Virus record (IMG/VR): IMGVR_UViG_3300036804_000343
Span: 1-31,769 of that record
Direction: 5' to 3' (one strand)
Source of the DNA: a virus
Length of the DNA: 31,769 nucleotides
Shown: positions 1-6,193 of the stretch, in pieces
Layout of the letters: each line of letters opens with the position of its first letter
Position numbering within the stretch: position 1 is the stretch's first letter
Program-made: the position numbers and the translations under genes
The notes under the pieces: generated by a model
The model's database searches: none
Told to the model about the DNA's origin: nothing
The model's input: only the letters and a program-made list of their open reading frames with translations

Positions 1-591
1 GTGCAAAAAAACTATCCTCTCTTTCTATCAGTAAGCATCTTTTTAGTAGGTTTAGGTGTTGTGTTTCACTTTCAACGGGCGGTGTTTTGGACAGCTCTTC
101 CTTCGTTGATAGCTCTCACAGGCGTGGCTCTTACTATGTGGATTGGTTTAGCGCAAAAAAGGATGGACCTTCAACATGCAGAAAAACTAAAAAACACAGA
201 GATTAGTTTTCAGGTTGATAAAGACATAGTGGTCAAACCTATCTTGGAATGGGTAAGTAATGAGGTCGAAATTATACGGAAAGTTTATTTTTTGGCTACC
301 ATCTCACCCACTCCGCCTTTACGTCCAGGTATAAGCCCAGCCGATATACAAACCCACTACGATGCAAACTTGCGGAAAAGTACATCAACTCAGGCTTTAG
401 CTTTTACACTGAAAAATGAAGAGTTATTTGCAAAAATAATTGAGCTAGGAACTCTTGTACTCAATTCAGAGAACTCAAGAATTAGAAATGACGCAAATTC
501 ACTTAGAGAATGCCACACCAACTTTGTTTTAGGACTACAATTAGCCAATGAAATCACCGAGATATTAATAAATAGTGTTAAACAAAGGTAA
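1..591 (+). CDS. Small membrane protein of unknown function
   Basis: Unrecognised 196-residue protein. It has two hydrophobic segments near the N-terminus (about residues 5-24 and 32-51), then a soluble, mostly helical, charged domain, so it is probably an inner-membrane protein with a cytoplasmic C-terminal domain. The reading frame opens with GTG at the first base of the window, so no ribosome site can be seen and the true start may lie upstream. It is followed after 80 bases by another membrane-protein gene on the same strand. Both are visibly more AT-rich than the phage structural genes, which suggests a different origin. It could be a phage accessory gene next to the attachment site, or host DNA. 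Confidence 0.6.
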   Translation: MQKNYPLFLSVSIFLVGLGVVFHFQRAVFWTALPSLIALTGVALTMWIGLAQKRMDLQHAEKLKNTEISFQVDKDIVVKPILEWVSNEVEIIRKVYFLATISPTPPLRPGISPADIQTHYDANLRKSTSTQALAFTLKNEELFAKIIELGTLVLNSENSRIRNDANSLRECHTNFVLGLQLANEITEILINSVKQR

Positions 592-620
592 CGATTGAAA
601 ATTAATTTAAAAATCGATTT

Positions 621-645
621 AATAACTTTTACTCACTAAGTTATT
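621..645. repeat. Perfect 8-bp inverted repeat between the two membrane-protein genes
   Basis: AATAACTT and AAGTTATT are separated by nine bases, 27 bases before the start of the second gene. No T-run follows on the + strand, so it is not a typical intrinsic terminator. It could be an operator or an mRNA hairpin. The surrounding DNA is very AT-rich, which makes chance occurrence easier. Confidence 0.4.
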
Positions 646-671
646 CGTCACTAATAAATAAGGCAGGAATC

Positions 672-1679
672 ATGAGTGTTTGGTATTGCTTATTCTTAAT
701 ATCCTACCCAACAGCAGTTATCGGGTTTATATATTATGCCAAAAATAAAAACTGGTTAATACTTAACCATGAAAGCTTATTCAAGCAAAATCTTTTTTGG
801 CTCGCAATTGCAGTTCCTTTTCTTACTTTCATTTCTTTTGGCGCATGGGTTTGGTTGGGTAAAATCCCAGTACTTTCTGCTCATGGATTCGAAAGGTTCT
901 TAATAATATCTAAACTCCCATTGCTGTTCTTGGCTGCATCAGTCCCTTTGACCTCTATTGTTAATAATATACATCGCACTATACAGACAGAAAAACAAAT
1001 TATCGAAGCTGAAAAGAAAAATAAGTTAGACAGCTATTATTCTCATATTAAATTTTATACCGATTACTTTAAAAGTTTGCCAGAAATAAAGATTTGCAAA
1101 ACTATCGAAGGGAAAGAGTATGAAAAAACTCTCAAAATCTCCTATCCAACACAACTTTATAAGGAATTATATCCAAAGTCAAATCCTAACAATGGTGTTG
1201 AGTACACCACAAATAGAGCACACACAGCACTAATATTGATATTATGGGGGGGAATAAACTCTCACTTTAAGAAACTAATTGAAATTAATAATTTAACATT
1301 TTCAGATCAACAAATCCCTTTCGATGAACTTCTTAGTAACTGGTACGCTTTAGAAGGGAAATTAAGGAAGCTTTCTTACCACCTTGGAATTTTATTCCCA
1401 ACATACCCCTTGTCCTTTCATATAAAATACTTTAGTACAGAATTGGTAACATCATTTAAAGACATTAGAGAAATGTATGACTTTTCGGAAGCATTGAATC
1501 ACATTAGTGTGGGTATAGTTGATTCAATAGGGGAATATACTATGAGTGAGGAAAAAATATTATCCAGAACTTCTGAATTACTATCTGACTCGCGTGATGC
1601 ATCTTATCTTGACGGGTTAATTCGAAGTGTTTGTGACATTAAGGTCGTTGAATATTCCCCTCCATTGTATTCAAAGTAA
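672..1679 (+). CDS. Membrane protein with large cytoplasmic domain, unknown function
   Basis: Unrecognised 335-residue protein. Three hydrophobic segments lie at about residues 4-23, 41-63 and 80-100. A charged helical stretch follows (about 105-120, rich in E and K), then a soluble domain of about 220 residues with no motif I can name. The start is supported by AGGA four bases before the ATG. The architecture, N-terminal membrane helices plus a cytoplasmic domain, matches that of the preceding gene, so the two may act together. The gene is AT-rich and convergent with the phage SOS-box gene (14-base gap). Membrane-anchored exclusion or abortive-infection proteins are often found at this kind of prophage position, but nothing in the sequence proves such a role. 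Confidence 0.7.
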   Translation: MSVWYCLFLISYPTAVIGFIYYAKNKNWLILNHESLFKQNLFWLAIAVPFLTFISFGAWVWLGKIPVLSAHGFERFLIISKLPLLFLAASVPLTSIVNNIHRTIQTEKQIIEAEKKNKLDSYYSHIKFYTDYFKSLPEIKICKTIEGKEYEKTLKISYPTQLYKELYPKSNPNNGVEYTTNRAHTALILILWGGINSHFKKLIEINNLTFSDQQIPFDELLSNWYALEGKLRKLSYHLGILFPTYPLSFHIKYFSTELVTSFKDIREMYDFSEALNHISVGIVDSIGEYTMSEEKILSRTSELLSDSRDASYLDGLIRSVCDIKVVEYSPPLYSK

Positions 1680-1693
1680 ATAATATAAAATAG

Positions 1694-1933
1694 TCAGAAT
1701 TTAGAATAATAATGACCAATTAAACAATCATAAGCATCCCGCTCCGAACTTAGCGGGATATATGAAAGCGATACCCATCTTTTACCATCGTGATAAGCAA
1801 CGCTCCACTCTCTTCCCATCGGCCAGCTCGCGTAAATCGGATTGCCCTGATTCCCAAAAACCTGCCTTCTGGTTAACTTTTCTCCTTTCGCCATGAAATA
1901 AATCACCGCGCTACAAATTTTCAACGAACGCAT
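1694..1933 (-). CDS. LexA-box-controlled small protein, candidate SOS antirepressor
   Basis: A 79-residue protein with no recognised domain. It is rich in aromatic and basic residues (PMGREWSVAYHDGKRWVSL in the middle) and has no membrane segment. I chose the ATG at 1933 because AGGTGG sits five bases upstream; the GTG at 1942 overlaps that ribosome site. The promoter upstream contains a LexA-type operator (1983-1998), so the gene should be off until DNA damage. The prophage CI is of the 186 type, which is not inactivated by RecA-stimulated cleavage but by the LexA-controlled Tum protein. This small SOS gene is therefore a candidate functional counterpart of Tum, although I cannot recognise sequence similarity. 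Alternatives are another SOS-induced effector such as a host inhibitor. Confidence 0.7.
   Translation of the reverse strand: MRSLKICSAVIYFMAKGEKLTRRQVFGNQGNPIYASWPMGREWSVAYHDGKRWVSLSYIPLSSERDAYDCLIGHYYSKF
1736..1759. repeat. Perfect 8-bp inverted repeat inside the 3' part of the SOS-box gene
   Basis: ATCCCGCT and AGCGGGAT are separated by eight bases, forming a GC-rich hairpin 57 bases after the stop codon of the + strand membrane-protein gene and inside the coding region of the opposing gene. Neither side has a T-run. It might slow or end convergent transcription, or be a chance outcome of coding sequence. Confidence 0.4.
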
Positions 1934-1976
1934 AAAATCCACCTTTTGCCGCTTTTGCTCTGCTGTCTCTGAAATA

Positions 1977-2006
1977 ATTTTACTGTATACAATTACAGTG
2001 TATCAA
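1977..2006 (-). promoter_or_regulatory. SOS promoter with LexA box
   Basis: On the - strand a -35 element TTGATA (2006-2001) and a -10 element TAAAAT (1982-1977) are spaced by 18 bases. The spacer carries CTGTATACAATTACAG at 1983-1998, which reads as CTGT-N8-ACAG and so matches both arms of the LexA operator. LexA bound there would block polymerase. The promoter points at the 79-residue gene starting at 1933, with a leader of roughly 35-40 bases. Confidence 0.8.
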
Positions 2007-2492
2007 TTACACAAATTTCAGTTTTACAAAATACGCACTTCAAGCCCGCAGACCGTGCCGCACCTGGCTTTCCTACATTTTGTCGGCTCATAGATTTGAT
2101 CTTCTTAACGATCCAGCAAAAGGACAAAAAGCAGATAAAACCGTTTATTTTCATATGGATGTGATTTTTTCTCGATCCTTCACAGATCCAGAAAAATGAA
2201 ATTTACTGAAATTCTTTTCAATCTTTTCAGTTTGGGAATGACGGCAGAACCCCATACACGGCGCAGGCTGGCGGTGTGGTTTGTAGAATTTCAAAACTGA
2301 AAAAAAATACCGACGCAAAAAGCGCAGGCGGGTGCGGTGTAGTGCAATTTCCGTCTGGTCTTGCTTTGTTTCGTGCCCACACGGCCGCACTGGCTCACTC
2401 AGGCGGCTTGATCGTTTTGAAAGGGTTCAGGGCGATGAATGCGACGTTGCACGTCACTGCGAGCGATTGACGCGGGTTATCTGCGGGCAATA
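2007..2492. other. Non-coding block; possible packaging site or immunity-RNA remnant
   Basis: About 480 bases with no convincing gene. An open - strand frame (2390-2151) has no ATG near its start, but its translation contains HRQPAPCMGFCRHS, a pattern I associate from memory with Ash/Icd-like frames of P4/P1-type elements; it may be a remnant or a regulatory RNA. The block also has an imperfect direct repeat, GCGCAGGCTGGCGGTGTGG at 2261-2279 and a close copy at 2322-2342, and a short hairpin GACGT-TGC-ACGTC at 2443-2455. It is the only long non-coding stretch in the prophage, so it is also the best place to look for cos, which in HP1-type phages lies between the tail genes and attP. The P2 cos sequence was not seen here. 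Confidence 0.4.
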
Positions 2493-2512
2493 AAAAACCC
2501 GCACACGGCGGG
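2493..2512 (-). terminator. Intrinsic terminator of the leftmost - strand gene
   Basis: Read on the - strand, CCCGC-CGTGT-GCGGG is followed at once by six T. It lies just downstream of the stop codon at 2526 and would end transcripts of the 82-residue gene and perhaps the whole tail operon. The upstream GCGGGTT at 2472-2478 can pair instead with AACCCGC at 2496-2502, giving an alternative hairpin. Confidence 0.7.
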
Positions 2513-2525
2513 CTTTCTTAGACTG

Positions 2526-2774
2526 CTATTTACGATTGAAATATTTATCGTCCAGCTCAAGTTGCTTTATCCATTCAGAAATTTGCTCCTTTACAAGATC
2601 CCAATTATTTGGAGGAGTAAATTTTCGCCCACGCAATAATATTCCACTGACTGATAATTTTATCGGTGGGAGATTGTAGGTAGCACCTTTCCTATTTAGG
2701 CACTCAATCAATTCATTGAGTTCTTCTGAATTAGGTTCTTTCTCAAGTTGTACTTCTTTAAGATTCTCAATCAT
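2526..2774 (-). CDS. Hypothetical 82-residue protein
   Basis: Unrecognised small acidic protein (IENLKEVQLEKEPNSEELNE at the N-terminus, followed by a basic middle and a helical, charged end). It has no membrane segment. The ATG start has GAGG about seven bases upstream. It lies about 100 bases past the end of the hub/spike gene on the same strand and is followed by a strong terminator, so it is either the last gene of the tail operon or a separately transcribed accessory gene. The upstream gap contains TATTAT as a possible -10 element but no good -35. It is slightly more AT-rich than the tail genes. Confidence 0.6.
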   Translation of the reverse strand: MIENLKEVQLEKEPNSEELNELIECLNRKGATYNLPPIKLSVSGILLRGRKFTPPNNWDLVKEQISEWIKQLELDDKYFNRK

Positions 2775-2875
2775 TTTGAAGCCTCAATAGCGAAGGGATT
2801 GTTGAGGTTCCATCATATCATGCCTAGGATTTGCCCGTTGGAACGCAGGCCATTGAATAATATGTACTAATAAAA

Positions 2876-4531
2876 TTAACCAATAACCGGATCGTACTTC
2901 TCTTTTAACGCCGTTGCCTTGCTGCCGGTGTCGGTAATAGCCAGGGCGTTCAATGGCGTGCCTGTACTGGTATGAGTATGTGCGGCCGTCAGCTGTGCCA
3001 GCTGCTTTACCACGTCCAGAGTATCAAGCATCAGTTGGCAGACGTTGATTGACTGGCTACCAATCCAGACAACCGGCGCAATCACCTCCTGGCGTGTGGC
3101 CGCTACGCTACTGCGCAACATACCGACCTTTTCGATCAGTTGGCCGATCACTGTGGTTTCTGCGTTGCCCTGGATACTGGCCACATAATTGGCCTGCGTG
3201 GCCAGGCTGTAATCTCCCTGGGCAATCTGCTGTATTGCTCCGGCCAGCAAGGTGGCTTTGCCCAGTACCGTGGTGTTGTCCGTGGCCTGCACGGTTGTTT
3301 CCCTGGCCACCAACGTGCGGGTTTCATCATCGGCCGTGACGACCCGACTCATTGAGGTTTCACGAATAACCTGATCGGTCTGGCGTTCCCAATCGCCCGC
3401 CACTGTCACCCGCTGCGATACGCCATCACGCTGCTGTTGCAGCTGTTCGCCTGGCTTCACGGCGGGCAGACTGTTGCCCTGGGCAAGGGTTTGACGCACA
3501 AACGGCTTATCAGCGCGGCCACCATTAAACCCGACTTCTACCAGCGTACCGGCCGGTGGAAACTGGAACATGCCGGATTCGCCGCCCGCCATTGGCAAAG
3601 GCAGCGGAACGGCCGGATAAAGCGGCGTGTCTTTTGCCGGATTTCCGTCTGCGTCTAACAGCTGTAAGTCCACGGCATAACGTGGCCTAAATGGATCGGC
3701 AATGTTTCCGTTGCTCACATCTTCGCTGGGCGCTTCCACCCTGGCGAACTGCGGGAGGTGCAATCCGCTGGCCAGCTCCGGATAACTGCTTTCAACCTGG
3801 CGTTGAAACGGGGTTTTCTGTAACGCCTGGCCAGTGGCTTTATTGCGCGGCGTCCAGATGATTTCCATATCGTCATTGTGCATTCTGACCTTAGTCAAAC
3901 GCTGACCGTTCACCTCTACACCGGGGCGCAAAGACTGGATCAGCGGCACGGTCATAGCATTGCCACCGGCAACGCTTTGGTTAAATTCGGCAGGAATATC
4001 CACCGGCTTACCGGCAAACAACGCATCAGCGGCCGCCCCGACAAAAACGCCACCATCAGGCAGCTGATACCACACGTAATCCGTGATGCTGAACGCTTTG
4101 CCCAGGTTGGCTAACAGCTGGTAGCCGGTGCCTGAATGAGTGAAATGCGGGATCGGCGTGTCGTTATAAACGGCATCTTTTGCCAGGCTAAATTCCAACC
4201 CGCTTTCCTCAGTCAGCCAGCCGGTGATCTGACGCAAAGTAGGATGCTGAAATGAACACGGCCAAAGGCGCTCAAACACGCCGACCAGCTCCCGGATAAA
4301 AAGCCGCTGATAGCCATTTTCCGCAGGCTGCGAACGTTCCACAAAACCGGTAAACCAGCGCAATACCAAATCGTGATAACCCACGTCCAGGCGCACCAGT
4401 TTGCCGGTGTAATCTTCCTCCGTCTGCGCGGTGATAAATCCCCGACCGCAGGCACTTAATTCTAACGCCAGATTGACATCAACCAGGTGCGTTTCCGCGC
4501 TGGATAAATACAACCGCTTAATGGGTTTCAT
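2876..4531 (-). CDS. Baseplate hub and central spike fusion (gpD/gpV-like)
   Basis: A 551-residue protein that appears to join two P2 proteins. The first ~250 residues read like a hub domain (VgrG/gpD type, beta-rich). Residues ~285-370 look like the OB-fold of gpV (RYAVDLQLLDADG, then PAGTLVEVGFNGG). The region ~375-490 is repetitive and V/T/Q-rich, as in a triple-stranded beta-helix shaft. Near the end AHTHTSTGTP (His518 and His520) resembles the HxH metal-binding tip of contractile spikes. In P2, V and D are separate genes far apart, so a single hub-spike chain is notable. The protein should sit at the tail tip and pierce the outer membrane. It starts three bases after the preceding gene ends. 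Confidence 0.75.
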   Translation of the reverse strand: MKPIKRLYLSSAETHLVDVNLALELSACGRGFITAQTEEDYTGKLVRLDVGYHDLVLRWFTGFVERSQPAENGYQRLFIRELVGVFERLWPCSFQHPTLRQITGWLTEESGLEFSLAKDAVYNDTPIPHFTHSGTGYQLLANLGKAFSITDYVWYQLPDGGVFVGAAADALFAGKPVDIPAEFNQSVAGGNAMTVPLIQSLRPGVEVNGQRLTKVRMHNDDMEIIWTPRNKATGQALQKTPFQRQVESSYPELASGLHLPQFARVEAPSEDVSNGNIADPFRPRYAVDLQLLDADGNPAKDTPLYPAVPLPLPMAGGESGMFQFPPAGTLVEVGFNGGRADKPFVRQTLAQGNSLPAVKPGEQLQQQRDGVSQRVTVAGDWERQTDQVIRETSMSRVVTADDETRTLVARETTVQATDNTTVLGKATLLAGAIQQIAQGDYSLATQANYVASIQGNAETTVIGQLIEKVGMLRSSVAATRQEVIAPVVWIGSQSINVCQLMLDTLDVVKQLAQLTAAHTHTSTGTPLNALAITDTGSKATALKEKYDPVIG

Positions 4532-4534
4532 CCC

Positions 4535-5074
4535 TTACCCCAATGCATCATTGACCGGTTTTAGCACTTTGCGCTCAAACCACGTCAGTTTTTCGTCACT
4601 CTCGGCCGCCGCGTTGCCACTTCCATTGGCTCCGCCCGCCCCCTGTTTTGTTGCTGCTGTTTTACTGCCTGCGCGGGCTTCTTTCTTTTCGGCCACGCTG
4701 ATTTTTTCACGCAGGGTAAACGTCACCAGCCAGGCCATTTTATTATCCTGTTGCGGTGCATCAATCGCCCCGGTAAACGTCCCTTCACGAAAGTTGATCG
4801 TCTGCGCGGTTAGATTGGCCACACGGTAAACCTGCAACGAACCGCTGGCAGATTTTGCCTCTGCCAGCTCAAATAACCGCTTTAACGTCGCCGCATCCCG
4901 AAATGACACCGTACCGGACACGCGCAATTCTTTGGCTTTAATTCCCTGTTCTGCATTAGCCGTGCTCGATGACTGCCCGGACTGGTCTTTTTCCGCAAAC
5001 TGCATAGTTGGCGTGACTTTCAGATTCATCAGCGGGATGGCTTCGCCATTAAGTGCCAGTGTGGTAATCGTCAT
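4535..5074 (-). CDS. Baseplate complex protein
   Basis: A 179-residue tail protein of the kind found beside the hub gene in HP1/K139-like phages. Residues 1-125 form a compact, beta-rich domain (LALNGEAIPLMNLKVTP near the start, FTLREKISV at its end). After that comes a low-complexity A/G/K linker (about 130-158) and a short helical tail. The role is inferred from position between baseplate genes and the general fold; I cannot name its exact partner. The start has GGAGG nine bases upstream and overlaps the previous gene by 26 bases, suggesting coupled translation. Confidence 0.6.
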   Translation of the reverse strand: MTITTLALNGEAIPLMNLKVTPTMQFAEKDQSGQSSSTANAEQGIKAKELRVSGTVSFRDAATLKRLFELAEAKSASGSLQVYRVANLTAQTINFREGTFTGAIDAPQQDNKMAWLVTFTLREKISVAEKKEARAGSKTAATKQGAGGANGSGNAAAESDEKLTWFERKVLKPVNDALG

Positions 5075-5771
5075 GGATCATCGCCTCCAGCGTTGATAAA
5101 TCCGCCCCGCTAAACAGCGTGGCCAGCGTATACACCGAATCCTGATTAGGGATGTTTTTGCGCAGCTCTCCGGCCAGATACGTGCCGTTACCTTTGGCAG
5201 TAAATACCCACGCCGGGGACGTCTTGCCTTTCAGGTCAGATAACGCATCGGCGGCAGCGGCCAGGGCAGATCCCCGCGCTGTGGTGAAGTCTTTTAACGC
5301 AGACAACAAACCGGCCGCACTGGCACCCATTGCCGCCTCTACTTTGGCGGCCGCAACACGCTGGGCATTGACCGCCAGACGATTGGTGGCGGTGGACAGC
5401 GGCAGCGCGGCAGGCAACCCCCCGGATAACTTGGCGGGAATTTGCATTTTGGTAATGGCCAGTGCGGCAGCTTCCTCTGCCCTGCGCTTTACTTGCGAGA
5501 TCACCGGCAGCGGCAGCACGCTGGAATAATCAGACAGCATCCCCATAAATTCAGAATGCGTCGGGGCATTGAGCATATGCACCACAATGCTGGTTTCTTC
5601 ACTGACGTTTTCCAGCTTTTTAGCCAGGTATTCCGTGGCGTTAACCGGGCTTAAATAATTGCTGTCACCCGCAGCCTGGCCAACACCATAAACCCACGGA
5701 TGAACCGGCAGCACAGAACAGGTTAACGCGCTCATGTTGTCCGGGATGCTTAACGTTGCTTTACGCCACAT
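5049..5771 (-). CDS. Hypothetical tail-associated protein
   Basis: A 240-residue protein without a family I can name with certainty. The N-terminal ~75 residues look like a structured domain (IPDNMSALTCSVLPVHPWV). Residues ~90-185 are alanine-rich and predicted helical, possibly a coiled rod. The end is a short mixed domain. It lies between the fibre assembly protein and a baseplate protein, so a part in the baseplate or in fibre attachment is likely. GGAGG lies eight bases before the ATG, and the start overlaps the end of the fibre assembly gene by 11 bases. Confidence 0.6.
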   Translation of the reverse strand: MWRKATLSIPDNMSALTCSVLPVHPWVYGVGQAAGDSNYLSPVNATEYLAKKLENVSEETSIVVHMLNAPTHSEFMGMLSDYSSVLPLPVISQVKRRAEEAAALAITKMQIPAKLSGGLPAALPLSTATNRLAVNAQRVAAAKVEAAMGASAAGLLSALKDFTTARGSALAAAADALSDLKGKTSPAWVFTAKGNGTYLAGELRKNIPNQDSVYTLATLFSGADLSTLEAMIHDDYHTGT

Positions 5772-6192
5772 CGTCAGGCACCTCCGGCCAGGTGATCTCC
5801 GGCGCTGTTGATAAATCCAATCGGTTTAGTGCAACCCGGTATTTTTTCCAGGCTGTCAGACTCGCCAGTTCCCTTTCAGTAACCTCACCAATATCTACAG
5901 CATCTTGCAAAGGGGTCACAGCTGCGTTGGCTTTCGCCATCAGTGCTTCACGCTGGTTTTCTGCATTTGTTAATAATTCTCCGGTAGTTGGCAAAGGTGG
6001 ATCCGTTAGGACGGGTTTACCTTTTTTATCAGCGGTAATCACTTTTCCGCTGGTTTGTCCGTCAAATAATTCAGTATATTTTTCATCGGTAACGGCCACG
6101 GCATCCACTGGCCATGTTCCGGCTTCCTCGAACAACGCCTGATTCTCGGATGAATAAAAGCCGTTTGTTGATGCGCTAAAATAATTCGTCAT
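5761..6192 (-). CDS. Tail fibre assembly chaperone
   Basis: A 143-residue protein of the caudoviral tail fibre assembly family (T4 gp38 / lambda Tfa / P2 G type). The typical layout is visible: an N-terminal part with FYSSENQALFEEAGTWP, a central VLTDPPLP segment, and a C-terminal helical region ending in WKKYRVALNRLDLSTAPEI, close to the usual family ending. It helps the fibre trimer fold and may stay bound at its tip. It follows the fibre gene directly with one base between stop and start. Confidence 0.9.
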   Translation of the reverse strand: MTNYFSASTNGFYSSENQALFEEAGTWPVDAVAVTDEKYTELFDGQTSGKVITADKKGKPVLTDPPLPTTGELLTNAENQREALMAKANAAVTPLQDAVDIGEVTERELASLTAWKKYRVALNRLDLSTAPEITWPEVPDDVA

Positions 6193-6193
6193 G

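Noticed and set aside
2151-2390. A 79-residue - strand frame as a real protein gene
   Set aside because: It begins with GTG, has no ATG or good ribosome site, and a stop lies a short way upstream in frame. Kept only as a sequence pattern within the non-coding block.
2276-2639. Two + strand frames (2276-2470 and 2439-2639)
   Set aside because: They cross the terminator or the opposing 82-residue gene, have no ribosome sites and no recognisable sequence.
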